From NCBI RefSeq assembly GCF_018613195.1, contig NZ_JAGGQQ010000011.1, positions 186,001 through 250,000 on the forward strand: DNA of 64,000 nt, given 5' to 3'. The notes under the pieces were generated by a model that saw only the letters and a list, made by a program, of their open reading frames with translations, did not search any database and had not been told where the DNA came from. The position numbers and the translations under genes were made by a program. This DNA comes from Bacillus sp. ISL-45. Its GTDB lineage: Bacteria; Bacillota; Bacilli; Bacillales; Cytobacillaceae. The first letter of the stretch is position 1, and each line of letters begins with the position of its first letter. Positions 54,446 to 63,050 of the stretch are shown here, in pieces.

Positions 54446-54792
54446 TTGGGTTCTTATTGGTAGCTTTAGGCGGAATGGCCGGAGCCCTCTCAAGATTCGG
54501 TGTCCAAAAGTTAATGCCCCAAACCGTTTTGCCGGTTGCTACGCTCACGGTGAACCTTATTGGATCTTTTTTGCTCGGATGGATTGTTGGTCATGGAATC
54601 CAGGGGAATCTATACCTTTTTGCTGCAACAGGTTTTATGGGGTCATTTACTACCTTTTCCACCCTGAATGTTGATGTAGTAAAACTTATCAACAACAAAC
54701 AAAGTAAAGCCGTGGTGGTATATGTTGCAAGTACATATATCGGCGGTCTCCTAAGTGCAGCGGCAGGTTTGTTTATTGGCAGATTATTTTAA
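54442..54792 (+). CDS. crcB: Fluoride channel subunit CrcB/Fluc 2
   Basis: 116 residues, overlapping the first crcB by 4 bp (ATGA). Motifs GGMAGALSRFGV, TLTVNLIGSFLLGW and GFMGSFTTFSTLNVDVV mark the second Fluc subunit. Terminator follows. Confidence 0.93.
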   Translation: MIGFLLVALGGMAGALSRFGVQKLMPQTVLPVATLTVNLIGSFLLGWIVGHGIQGNLYLFAATGFMGSFTTFSTLNVDVVKLINNKQSKAVVVYVASTYIGGLLSAAAGLFIGRLF

Positions 54793-54796
54793 ATGG

Positions 54797-54827
54797 AAAA
54801 ACACCAGTTCAAATTCTGGTGTTTTTT
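54797..54827 (+). terminator. Rho-independent terminator
   Basis: Stem AAAACACCAG / CTGGTGTTTT with T-run. Confidence 0.9.
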
Positions 54828-54840
54828 CATGAATTATAGG

Positions 54841-56562
54841 TTATTCTAATTCTCTTTTCTTTTTCAATAGCTCGGAAAGCTCCTTGTCGAGCTGCTCATA
54901 ACCAGGTTCATCCCTAGTCATGAAAGACAGCCTGCCAATGATGGCATTGATTTCATATTGGAGAACCATCATTCGCTCGGCTCTTTCCTTACTGCCTTGA
55001 TCAGGCCTGGATTTCCGGGTGTTATATTCTTTCATGCCAAATTCTTTCCTGCTAATTTTTCCGTCATCGATCAATAAAAGTTTATCACTGATTTTCTCTT
55101 GAAAATAAACATCGTGTGAGACCACCAGTATCGAACCCCGGAAATTCAACAAAGTTTTTTCGAGACTTTCCCTGCTGGCCAAGTCGAGATGGTTGGTGGG
55201 TTCGTCTAGAATCAGCAAATCGATTTCATCCAAGAGCATCATCACAAGCTTCACTCTCGTCCTCTCGCCAAGGCTTAGGTGGCTGAATGGGACCATTAGT
55301 TTTTCTTCTGTGAGTCCAATATTAGCAAAAATCGTCCTCACTCTGCCGATCGATTCTCTATCTGTAAGTCCAGTATACTCCAGTGCCGTTTTATCGGGAG
55401 GGAGGTCTGATACATCCTGGCTGAGATAACCGATCCTTATGGTTTCGCTGACCCAAACCTCACCAGATGAAGCTGTTTCTTCACCAAGCAGTATCTTGAC
55501 AAGGGTTGTTTTTCCGCTGCCGTTTTTACCCAACAGGGCCATTCTTTCTCCGTGGTTCATATAAAAATGGCTCTTATCAAATAAACAGCGGCTGCCGAAG
55601 GATTTTGAGAGCTCGCTGGCTTCTAAGATGCGTTTCCCTTTCTTGCGGCTTTTCTGAAACTCGAAACGGACGGTAGCTTCTTCCTTAGGTTGCTTAATTT
55701 CATTCTTTTCAAGTTCCTGAGTCAGTCGTTTCATCTTCGACTTTACTTGATTATCCATCTTCTTTGCTTTCATACGATGGTATTCCTTGAATCCAATTTG
55801 TCTTCTTTCAGAGGCAGAACCCTGTTTCGTCGAATCGCGATGGGCTTTTTCCGACCAGTTTTTAAGATTAGCCATTTGCTGTTCGATTTGTTGTTTATGT
55901 TTTTGCTGTATTTCATAACGGTGAAGCTGAATTTCATACAGTCTTTCTTTTTCCTTGCGGTAAGAAGTGTAGTTGCCTTTAAATAACTTTGTTGTACCAT
56001 CCTCGATTTCAATAATTTCTGTCACGGTCCGGTCAAGGAAATATCGATCATGGGAAATAATGATCACGGCGCCTTTAAAAGTTTTCAATTCGTCTATCAG
56101 CCACTCTACACCCTGCAAGTCCAAGTGGTTTGTGGGCTCATCGAGTATGAGAAGTTCCGGCCTGCTTGCCCATACACTTGAAAGTGAAATTTTCAACTTT
56201 TCGCCGCCGCTTAACTTACTCCAATCAGGATCAGCCCAATCAATATCCTTGTTAAGCCCTAACTGTCTTGAAATCTGAAATAGATCATTACCCGTCAGAG
56301 AATCAATATTCTCAAGTTCATGAATGGAATATTCCGTTGATTGTTTTAGATATCCGATGTTTAAGGTTCTGTTAAAAGTATCGATGAAACCTTTATCAGG
56401 TAAAAGACCTCCTGACATAATATTCGCCAATGTAGTCTTACCGGCGCCATTATTGCCGACCAGTCCAATACGGCTGTCTTGTTTTAAATCAATTTCCGCA
56501 TTTATTAATATTTGCTTTTCATTAAAGCTCTTCTGAATACCTCTTATTTTCATGATCGTCAT
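54841..56562 (-). CDS. ABC-F family ATPase, probable ribosome-protection type
   Basis: 573 residues with two ABC domains and no membrane part: Walker A GNNGAGKTTL and GKNGSGKTTL, signatures LSGGEKLKIS and LSLGERTRVK, Walker B LLILDEPTNHLDL twice. A charged linker of about 80 residues (PtIM region) joins them. Start ATG 56562 follows GGTGG by eight bases. Its size and the attenuator-like leader fit antibiotic-resistance ABC-F proteins of the VmlR/Vga/Msr kind, which remove drugs from the ribosome; the drug class cannot be told. Confidence 0.85.
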   Translation of the reverse strand: MTIMKIRGIQKSFNEKQILINAEIDLKQDSRIGLVGNNGAGKTTLANIMSGGLLPDKGFIDTFNRTLNIGYLKQSTEYSIHELENIDSLTGNDLFQISRQLGLNKDIDWADPDWSKLSGGEKLKISLSSVWASRPELLILDEPTNHLDLQGVEWLIDELKTFKGAVIIISHDRYFLDRTVTEIIEIEDGTTKLFKGNYTSYRKEKERLYEIQLHRYEIQQKHKQQIEQQMANLKNWSEKAHRDSTKQGSASERRQIGFKEYHRMKAKKMDNQVKSKMKRLTQELEKNEIKQPKEEATVRFEFQKSRKKGKRILEASELSKSFGSRCLFDKSHFYMNHGERMALLGKNGSGKTTLVKILLGEETASSGEVWVSETIRIGYLSQDVSDLPPDKTALEYTGLTDRESIGRVRTIFANIGLTEEKLMVPFSHLSLGERTRVKLVMMLLDEIDLLILDEPTNHLDLASRESLEKTLLNFRGSILVVSHDVYFQEKISDKLLLIDDGKISRKEFGMKEYNTRKSRPDQGSKERAERMMVLQYEINAIIGRLSFMTRDEPGYEQLDKELSELLKKKRELE

Positions 56563-56619
56563 AAAAATTTCCACCTTTCGTTTAATGACTATTGAATGAA
56601 GGCGAGTATTTTATCCATC

Positions 56620-56653
56620 AAAAAAACCTCCCAGGTGATTTCCCGGAAGGTTC
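56620..56653 (-). promoter_or_regulatory. Attenuator terminator in the ABC-F leader
   Basis: Minus-strand stem AACCTTCCGGG / CCTGGGAGGTT (two mismatches) with seven T lies about 60 bp before the ABC-F start codon, i.e. inside the 5' leader. It is placed like the transcription attenuators of vmlR-type genes. Confidence 0.7.
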
Positions 56654-56663
56654 TGCAATGCAC

Positions 56664-56678
56664 TCACAATAGATTCAA
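56664..56678 (-). CDS. Possible leader peptide uORF (MNLL)
   Basis: TTG AAT CTA TTG TGA preceded by GGTGGCGTT; it would give a four-residue peptide directly before the attenuator stem. A stalled ribosome here could affect the hairpin. The case rests on position and a fair ribosome site only. Confidence 0.25.
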   Translation of the reverse strand: MNLL

Positions 56679-56828
56679 AACGCCACCAAACAAGCATTAT
56701 ATTGCCTAATGGCAACATGCTTTCGTTGAAAGGCTATAAATCGACTTGGAATGGCTAAAAGGGCAGACTAATCCTATTTCCGGGCAACACGTTTTTTCCA
56801 TATTAGAAAAATCGGGCAGAAAATAAGA

Positions 56829-56996
56829 TTAGTATTTCATCGGCTCTTTACCATTCCCTTCGAATATCATTAATTCACAGTATAACTTGATGAAAAGTTC
56901 GATGTCAACCATAATATTCCACTTGGAAATGCCATGCGTTTTGGTTAGCTCCGATAAGCGCTGCTCCTGATTCTCGCAGTTATTATAAACTTTCAT
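56829..56996 (-). CDS. Doubtful small ORF (55 aa)
   Basis: Frame from ATG 56996 encodes MKVYNNCENQEQRLSEL and ends in EGNGKEPMKY. The start sits immediately behind the yidC2 terminator with no clear ribosome site, so it may be chance. Composition is protein-like, and it could be a translated relic. Confidence 0.25.
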   Translation of the reverse strand: MKVYNNCENQEQRLSELTKTHGISKWNIMVDIELFIKLYCELMIFEGNGKEPMKY

Positions 56997-57026
56997 TAAA
57001 AAACCTGGGAAGCAAACTCCCAGGTT
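56995..57026 (-). terminator. Terminator of yidC2
   Basis: Minus-strand stem AACCTGGGA / TCCCAGGTT with six T. Confidence 0.9.
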
Positions 57027-57795
57027 AAGCTTGGTTTTCAACTTTGATTGGACCTTTTTTTTGTACATAGACCCTTTTTGCCAGTAATGTCTGTGCAATC
57101 AAGAAAATCCCGCCAACAGTCCAGTAAAGCGGAAGGGCTGAGGGGGCATTCAATGAAAATATGACAATCATCACTGGTGACAGCAGTCCCATCAGTTTCA
57201 TTTGCTTTTTCTGTTCCGCTGTTACGTTAGACATTGAAACTTTAAACTGCAGATAGTAAATCAGGCCGGCAGCAGCAGTGATCCATATATCAGGATGTCC
57301 CAGGTTGAACCAGAGGAAGGTGTGGCTGGCAATGTCGGCAGAGCCGCTAATCGCATAGTAAAGGCCCATCAAAATCGGCATTTGTACAAGCATCGGCAGG
57401 CAGCCTGCAGAAAGGGGGTTGACCCCATGCTTCTGATAGAGCCCCATCATTTCCTGCTGCAATTTCCTTTGCTCAGCTGCATCTTTTGTTCCTTTGAGCT
57501 GCTTCTGGATCTCATCCATTTCAGACTTGAGTAATTCCATCTTCTCTTTCATATTCTGCTGGTTCTTATATTGTTTTAACATCAAAGGCATTAACACAAG
57601 CCTGATGAGCATTGTGATCAAAATAATCGCCAGGCCATAGCTATCGCCTGTAATGCCGGCGAACAGCTTGATGAGCCAGGTAAAGGGATCAATGAATGTT
57701 GTCTGGAAGAAGGATCCCTCGTTTGTCAATGCCTGGCATCCAGTTAATAATCCTGGTATAAATAGAATAATAATCATGGTGAAAAGCTTCTTCAT
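57025..57795 (-). CDS. yidC2: YidC/Oxa1-family membrane insertase (YidC2/YqjG-like)
   Basis: 256 residues. Lipoprotein signal with lipobox LLTGC (Cys20), then five membrane helices of the YidC core: FTWLIKLFAGITGDSYGLAI, IRLVLMPLMLKQYKNQQNM, a cytosolic helical hairpin, and NPLSAGCLPMLVQMPILMGLY; the Arg in MLIRLVLMP is the conserved hydrophilic-groove residue. Inserts membrane proteins. Preceded by a 95-codon MifM-like ORF whose 3' end pairs with its ribosome site, which points to the inducible YidC2 rather than the housekeeping SpoIIIJ. Confidence 0.92.
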   Translation of the reverse strand: MKKLFTMIIILFIPGLLTGCQALTNEGSFFQTTFIDPFTWLIKLFAGITGDSYGLAIILITMLIRLVLMPLMLKQYKNQQNMKEKMELLKSEMDEIQKQLKGTKDAAEQRKLQQEMMGLYQKHGVNPLSAGCLPMLVQMPILMGLYYAISGSADIASHTFLWFNLGHPDIWITAAAGLIYYLQFKVSMSNVTAEQKKQMKLMGLLSPVMIVIFSLNAPSALPLYWTVGGIFLIAQTLLAKRVYVQKKGPIKVENQA

Positions 57796-57844
57796 TTTTC
57801 TCCTCCTAAAATATAGCTTAGTAATTAACTAAAGGAGAAAAATG
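57793..57844 (-). promoter_or_regulatory. Stem-loop hiding the yidC2 ribosome site and start codon
   Basis: On the minus strand CATTTTTCTCCT (inside the last codons of the mifM-like gene) is perfectly complementary to AGGAGAAAAATG, which holds the yidC2 Shine-Dalgarno and ATG; 28-nt loop. A ribosome stalled near the end of the leader gene would keep the first arm from pairing. Confidence 0.8.
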
Positions 57845-58105
57845 GTTGTCTTCATCACCAGGATCGATTTTTATTTTTATTCGTTTAAGGAGTTGAAGGT
57901 GAAACCTCATTCCAAGCTCAGCTTTATTTTTAAAAGCTGTTTGAGAAACGGATGGCTTTAGCCTGAGCCGCAATAAACACGACCGGATAATGGGGGCGTC
58001 ACGCAAAATCCAGAAGGCGGACATCGACATGCTGATGAGCAAAGTTAAATAAGCAGTATAAACAGCTGTTGCATCGACGGACTGAGCATAAAGTTCCAAA
58101 AGCAT
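57818..58105 (-). CDS. mifM: MifM-like translation-arrest sensor of YidC activity
   Basis: 95 residues, the same length as B. subtilis MifM. Start ATG 58105 follows AGAGGTG; an earlier in-frame Met lacks a site. One N-terminal membrane segment (AYLTLLISMSMSAFWIL) is followed by a basic stretch and a C-terminal KRIKIKIDPGDEDNH. MifM stalls at an acidic DEED with an upstream Arg-Ile; here RI...DED keeps that arrangement although the Trp/Met/Asn residues differ. Directly upstream of yidC2, with the SD-hiding stem at its end. When insertion activity is low, arrest should open the yidC2 site. Confidence 0.8.
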   Translation of the reverse strand: MLLELYAQSVDATAVYTAYLTLLISMSMSAFWILRDAPIIRSCLLRLRLKPSVSQTAFKNKAELGMRFHLQLLKRIKIKIDPGDEDNHFSPLVNY

Positions 58106-58285
58106 GTCATCACCTCTTTTCATGCATTGATCAATTATATTTGAAAAATCGACTGCGAGCAACTCTACAATATATACGGAATTAAATTGAAAAAGTTTCA
58201 ATTCCCAAATAGTGGGGGTTTCAAAAAATAGAATAATGGCTATGTATATAAAACAAACTTCCCAATCCGAAAAGGGGTGGAAATC

Positions 58286-58606
58286 TTGAAAAAAGTAGTA
58301 TACGGATTAATGATCAATTCAGGTGACGCTGACGAAATGCTGTGGGACCATGGTATATGGGAAACAGAAGAAGCAGCGAATGAATACATTGAAAATGAAA
58401 TGTCTGCGATCAGCGGGGTTTGGGCAGGAGAGCTGAAGGTCAACGATCCTATCCCAGAAGTGGCGGAATATGACGAGGAAAAAATGGTAGAGTGTTCACT
58501 TTGTGGGATCGAGTATAACCCAGAGGACGTAAACACCGATGATTACGACGAAGCGGTTTGCATCAACTGTGAGCCGGGATACAAGGAAAATATGAATATA
58601 GCCTAA
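58286..58606 (+). CDS. Small acidic protein with C-terminal zinc ribbon
   Basis: 106 residues from TTG 58286, five bases after GGGGTGG; GTG 58277 is the alternative but lies inside that site. The N-terminal part is KKVVYGLMINSGDADEML; the C-terminal ECSLCGIEYNPEDVN and AVCINCEPGY give a CxxC...CxxC zinc site. Family unknown. Confidence 0.65.
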   Translation: MKKVVYGLMINSGDADEMLWDHGIWETEEAANEYIENEMSAISGVWAGELKVNDPIPEVAEYDEEKMVECSLCGIEYNPEDVNTDDYDEAVCINCEPGYKENMNIA

Positions 58607-58610
58607 GTCG

Positions 58611-58645
58611 AATAGCCATGGACTCAAGGTTCATGGCTATTTAGT
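58611..58645 (+). terminator. Rho-independent terminator
   Basis: Stem AATAGCCATG / CATGGCTATT with a modest T-rich tail. Confidence 0.7.
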
Positions 58646-58778
58646 TATGAAAAAGATATTGTTATCTTCATTTCATAGTTAGTTTGCTTTTCCTGAACAG
58701 GAAATCGCTCAGTCATATACAATAGTTAAGCAAACAACAAAGCTACGACATGGCTTATTATGAAACTGCTTGTATATT

Positions 58779-58850
58779 GACAGCTTATCAGGGATACGAA
58801 GGCAAAGCTGTCAAGAAAAGCGCGTTATTGTGACAGCTTTTCAGAGAAAC
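58779..58850. repeat. 52-bp-type repeat, site 3 (one and a half units)
   Basis: GACAGC starts at 58779 and again at 58832 (53 bp apart), with GGCAAAGCTGTCAAGAAA between them; the second copy begins TTATTGTGACAGCTTTTCAG exactly like array 1. It lies between the convergent zinc-ribbon and CcdA-like genes, ending 5 bp from the stop codon of the latter. Confidence 0.9.
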
Positions 58851-58854
58851 AAAT

Positions 58855-59589
58855 TTACACCCCCCAGTATGTGACTGTATCAAAAATTCCAACAATAATT
58901 AAAATGTATCCTGCTATTTTCTGTACAAATGACCCCAGCTTGCGACCTTTTTTCAATAATGACCCATTCAGGCCGATATATGAAATTATAACTGCAAAGA
59001 TAATCAGCGGGATGGATGTGCCAATGGCAAAAACAGACGGAAGGACTGCTCCGTATGAGGTACTCAGGACAATCGGCATAAGTGTAAAGAAGAATAAGGA
59101 AAACATCGTAGGACAGAATGCGATTGAAAAGCTTACCCCCATTAAAAAAGATCCTGTTTTTCCGCTGCCAGTCCATTGTGGCAAAATTGAAGTGAAACGA
59201 TTGATCCAATTAAATGTGAAGAGCCCGATAAGTGACAGACCGATCAGGATGAATAGGGGGCCCATAAGTTTACGGAACCAGGAAAAGAAGCCTGGCAAGG
59301 CCTGCTGGAAGCTCTGGCCTACTATCCAGACTGCAAGTCCGAGAAGTGTGAAAACGAGTATTTTGCCAAAGATGAAAAAGGCAATTTCGATCCACTGGTT
59401 TTTTGTCTGCAGACTCCGGTTGCCATAATAGGTGATTGCACCGAGATTTCCTGTCAGCTGGCAAGGAGCAAGAGCCCCGACAAGTCCTAAGAGGAAGCTT
59501 GCCAATAAGGGGATTTGTTCAGTCTGGTTCACAAGGGTGAAAAATGGTCCGCTCAAAAAATTGCTGATCTCTGTAAATAGTTGATACAT
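58855..59589 (-). CDS. CcdA/DsbD-like membrane protein (sulfite-exporter/thiol transporter type)
   Basis: 244 residues, six hydrophobic helices. One Cys lies in GALAPCQLTGNLGAITYYGNR and one in FSIAFCPTMFSLFFF, the two positions used for transmembrane thiol transfer in CcdA/DsbD and in the related heavy-metal/urease-accessory-like proteins. GGAGG precedes ATG 59589. It may move reducing power or a metal across the membrane; no thioredoxin-like partner is adjacent. Confidence 0.75.
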   Translation of the reverse strand: MYQLFTEISNFLSGPFFTLVNQTEQIPLLASFLLGLVGALAPCQLTGNLGAITYYGNRSLQTKNQWIEIAFFIFGKILVFTLLGLAVWIVGQSFQQALPGFFSWFRKLMGPLFILIGLSLIGLFTFNWINRFTSILPQWTGSGKTGSFLMGVSFSIAFCPTMFSLFFFTLMPIVLSTSYGAVLPSVFAIGTSIPLIIFAVIISYIGLNGSLLKKGRKLGSFVQKIAGYILIIVGIFDTVTYWGV

Positions 59590-59679
59590 AAAGAACCTCC
59601 ACAAAAACTATTACCACTATGATACTAGAAAATTATCAAAATAGTATGCAGGAAAAAACAGCAGGAATGAATCCTGCTG

Positions 59680-60420
59680 TTAATTCACTGCAATATGGGC
59701 TGTCAATAGCTTATAGGCATTTTCCACTTCATCGTCGGACGGAGGTTCGACATCTTTAAGGGGATACTCAAGCCCTAATGCTTCCCATTTATAAACGCCA
59801 AGCTTATGATACGGCAATACCTCAAGCTTTTTTACGTTTTCCAGTGTGCCGATAAACTCACCTAATTTGGTAAGGTCCTCAATTTCATTTGTGACTCCAG
59901 GGACCAGTACATGGCGAACCCAAATTGGAACTTCATGGTCAGATAAAAAACGGGCGAAATCCAAAATGTGATCATTGGCCATTCCTGTCAGTTTAATATG
60001 TTTTTTCCTATTGATATGTTTTAAATCTAATAGAATCAGGTCAGTGTAATTTAAAAGCTCTGTCAGCTGCTGCTGAAAAAGGGGAGCAGTTGAATAACAT
60101 CCTCCTGAAGAATCAATAGTGGTGTGCACTCCGAGTTTTTTGCACTCCTTGAAAAGCTCAGTAATAAAAGGAATCTGTAAAAGCGGTTCACCGCCGCTTA
60201 CTGTGATGCCGCCGCCAGAAGCTTCAATAAAAGGCAGATAGGCTTTCAAATCATCAACAATTTCGGAAACAGACATCTGTTTGCCCGTGCCGATCTCCCA
60301 GGTGTCTGCATTATGGCAAAATTGGCACCGCAGCAGGCACCCCTGTGTAAAGATGACATAGCGAATCCCAGGTCCGTCTACGGTTCCAAAGGTTTCAATA
60401 GAATGGATGTTTCCGATCAT
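59680..60420 (-). CDS. pflA: Pyruvate formate-lyase activating enzyme
   Basis: 246 residues. Radical-SAM cluster CxxxCxxC is in TQGCLLRCQFCHNADTW; GTVDGPGIRYVIF and GGGITVSGGEPLLQ are family motifs. It makes the glycyl radical on PflB. ATG 60420 follows AAAGGAG. Downstream of pflB in the same orientation, across a hairpin. Confidence 0.95.
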   Translation of the reverse strand: MIGNIHSIETFGTVDGPGIRYVIFTQGCLLRCQFCHNADTWEIGTGKQMSVSEIVDDLKAYLPFIEASGGGITVSGGEPLLQIPFITELFKECKKLGVHTTIDSSGGCYSTAPLFQQQLTELLNYTDLILLDLKHINRKKHIKLTGMANDHILDFARFLSDHEVPIWVRHVLVPGVTNEIEDLTKLGEFIGTLENVKKLEVLPYHKLGVYKWEALGLEYPLKDVEPPSDDEVENAYKLLTAHIAVN

Positions 60421-60439
60421 GATGATTTCTCCTTTCATT

Positions 60440-60481
60440 AAAACAGGAGTTCCCGCCATGGGAGAGGGGCAACTCCTGTTT
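60440..60481 (-). terminator. Hairpin between pflB and pflA (partial terminator)
   Basis: Minus-strand stem AACAGGAGTT / AACTCCTGTT followed by TTTAATG. The weak T-run suggests partial read-through, lowering pflA relative to pflB. Confidence 0.6.
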
Positions 60482-60498
60482 CGGTACACTTGAATTAT

Positions 60499-62724
60499 TT
60501 ACATTGTTTCATGGAAAGTACGGTTAATGACATCCATCTGCTGCTCACGTGTAAGCTTGATGAAGTTGACTGCATATCCAGATACACGGATTGTCAGCTG
60601 CGGATATTCTTCAGGATGCTCCATAGCATTTAATAGAGTTTCACGGTTAAACACGTTGACGTTTAAGTGGTGGCCGTCTTTGATCGCATAGCCATCAAGG
60701 ATGGAAACAAGGTTATTTGTACGGCTGTCTTCATCTTTTCCAAGTGCTTTTGGCACGATGGAGAATGTGTTTGAAATCCCGTCAAGTGCATAGCTGTATG
60801 GAAGCTTTGCTACAGATGACAGGGAAGCGAGAGTTCCTTTAGTGTCGCGTCCATGCATTGGGTTAGCACCTGGAGCGAATGGTTCGCCAGCGCGTCTTCC
60901 ATCCGGTGTATTACCTGTCTTTTTTCCATATACGACATTTGAAGTAATGGTTAAGATTGACATTGTATGGACAGAGTTGCGATATGTCGGGTGTTTGCGC
61001 AGCTTAGTCATGAAGTTTTTCACAAGTTCAACTGCGATGCTGTCAACACGATCATCGTTGTTTCCGTATTTAGGGAAGTCGCCTTCTGTTTCAAAATCTA
61101 CGGCAATTCCGTTTTCGTCACGGATTACTTTGACCTTTGCATGCTTGATTGCACTTAATGAATCCGCTACTACACTTAAGCCTGCAATTCCAGTTGCCAT
61201 TGTGCGAAGGACTTCTGTATCATGCAGCGCCATTTCGATTCTTTCGTAGCTGTACTTATCATGCATATAGTGAATGACATTCAATGTATTGATGTATAGG
61301 CCGGCAAGCCATTCCATCACATTGTCGAATTTGGCCATCACTTCTTTATAGTCAAGCACATCGGAAGTAATCGGGCTGAAACCTGGAGCTATCTGCACCT
61401 TGAGTTTTTCATCGACTCCGCCATTGATTGCGTAAAGCAACGCTTTCGCCAGGTTGGCGCGTGCTCCGAAGAACTGCATTTGCTTGCCGATTTCCATTGC
61501 TGATACGCAGCATGCAATTCCGTAGTCATCACCGTATTCGCAGCGCATCAAATCGTCATTTTCATATTGGATAGAGCTCGTTTTGATTGACATCTCTGCA
61601 CAATACTTTTTGAAGTTCTCAGGCAGCGCAGGTGACCATAACACTGTCAGGTTTGGCTCTGGAGCCGGTCCGAGATTATCAAGTGTATGAAGGAAGCGGA
61701 AAGAGTTCTTCGTTACAAGCGATTGCCCATTATGTGCCATACCGCCGATTGATTCAGTTACCCAGGTTGGGTCACCACTGAATAACTCGTTATAGTCAGG
61801 AGTACGCGCAAATTTCACGAGGCGAAGCTTCATGACGAAATGATCGACAATCTCCTGTGCTTCTTTTTCAGTAAGTGTTCCATTTTGCAAGTCTCTTTCA
61901 ATATAGATATCAAGGAAAGTTGCGACACGGCCAAGGCTCATTGCTGCACCATTCTGTTCTTTGATTGCAGCAAGGTATGCGAAGTAGACCCACTGGAAGG
62001 CTTCAACTGCATTGGATGCTGGCTTGGAAATATCATAGCCATAGCTCATGGCAAGCTGCTTCAATTCATTCAATGAACGGTATTGCTCAGAAATTTCTTC
62101 CCTTAGGCGCATTGTGTCCTCTGTCATGACACTGCTGGTCATTCCATGATCTTTCTTCTTTTGCTCCATCAGGAAGTCTACACCATAAAGAGCTACACGG
62201 CGGTAGTCGCCAATGATGCGGCCGCGTCCATAAGCATCCGGCAGGCCAGTGATGATCCCGGCTTTACGAGCCTGGAGCATTTCTTTTGTATAAACATCGA
62301 ATACACCCTGGTTATGAGTTTTACGGAAGTCAGTAAAGATTTTTTCTACTTCTTTATCCAATTCATAACCATATGCCTCGCATGCTGCTTTCGCCATACG
62401 AATGCCGCCAAAAGGCTGCATAGAACGTTTAAATGGCTGATCAGTCTGGAAGCCTACGACTTTTTCTTTGGTCTGGTCAAGATAGCCCGGCCCATGGGAT
62501 GTAATAGTGGATACGACTTTCGTATCCATATCAAAAACACCGCCGTTGTCACGTTCCTGCTTTGTCAATTCCATTACCTGCTGCCATAATTGAAGCGTTT
62601 CATCTGTTGCACCTTCAAGGAAACTGGAATCACCGGTATATTCAGAGAAGTTTTTTAGAATAAAGTCCCTAACATTGATATCTTCCTGCCAAGCACCATT
62701 TTTAAAGCCTTTCCATTGTTCCAT
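60499..62724 (-). CDS. pflB: Formate C-acetyltransferase (pyruvate formate-lyase)
   Basis: 741 residues. Glycyl radical Gly716 in [10 protein letters not shown], adjacent catalytic Cys pair in [12 protein letters not shown], and the N-terminal [20 protein letters not shown]. Splits pyruvate plus CoA to acetyl-CoA and formate in anaerobic metabolism, so the organism can probably ferment. GAGGTG-type site precedes ATG 62724. The upstream region holds a Rex-like sequence. Confidence 0.97.
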   Translation of the reverse strand: MEQWKGFKNGAWQEDINVRDFILKNFSEYTGDSSFLEGATDETLQLWQQVMELTKQERDNGGVFDMDTKVVSTITSHGPGYLDQTKEKVVGFQTDQPFKRSMQPFGGIRMAKAACEAYGYELDKEVEKIFTDFRKTHNQGVFDVYTKEMLQARKAGIITGLPDAYGRGRIIGDYRRVALYGVDFLMEQKKKDHGMTSSVMTEDTMRLREEISEQYRSLNELKQLAMSYGYDISKPASNAVEAFQWVYFAYLAAIKEQNGAAMSLGRVATFLDIYIERDLQNGTLTEKEAQEIVDHFVMKLRLVKFARTPDYNELFSGDPTWVTESIGGMAHNGQSLVTKNSFRFLHTLDNLGPAPEPNLTVLWSPALPENFKKYCAEMSIKTSSIQYENDDLMRCEYGDDYGIACCVSAMEIGKQMQFFGARANLAKALLYAINGGVDEKLKVQIAPGFSPITSDVLDYKEVMAKFDNVMEWLAGLYINTLNVIHYMHDKYSYERIEMALHDTEVLRTMATGIAGLSVVADSLSAIKHAKVKVIRDENGIAVDFETEGDFPKYGNNDDRVDSIAVELVKNFMTKLRKHPTYRNSVHTMSILTITSNVVYGKKTGNTPDGRRAGEPFAPGANPMHGRDTKGTLASLSSVAKLPYSYALDGISNTFSIVPKALGKDEDSRTNNLVSILDGYAIKDGHHLNVNVFNRETLLNAMEHPEEYPQLTIRVSGYAVNFIKLTREQQMDVINRTFHETM

Positions 62725-62810
62725 TTTAATTCACCTCTAAAGTAGATGTTTATATAACAGTTACCACACTTTTATCATACTACGGATATAACAGATTGAG
62801 TGTGACATAT

Positions 62811-62828
62811 TTGTGAAATTATGAACAA
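62811..62828. promoter_or_regulatory. Rex-like operator half-site upstream of pflB
   Basis: TTGTGAAATTATGAACAA has a perfect TTGTGAA half and a partial second half of the Rex consensus TTGTGAAnnnnTTCACAA. Redox (NADH) control of pflB is typical in Gram-positives. The remaining 62829-63014 stretch shows no gene. Confidence 0.4.
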
Positions 62829-63014
62829 TACAATATTAATATGTGTTTCACTCTTGAATATGGATCTGAATTTAAAAACTGTTCTATAATTGTGCGGAGG
62901 TTTTCTGGCGCTGTTATATATGAATTTCTTTATTATAATTCTATCAGGAAATTTAGTACCGTGTTTATAGTGTTATGGATGTTTTGTGTCAATTTCAGAA
63001 GTGGAACCAAAAGA

Positions 63015-63040
63015 AAAAACAGGATGCAATATCCTGTTTC
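63015..63040 (-). terminator. Terminator of the cupredoxin gene
   Basis: Minus-strand stem AAACAGGAT / ATCCTGTTT followed by T-run. Confidence 0.88.
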
Positions 63041-63050
63041 ACCGTTTGGC

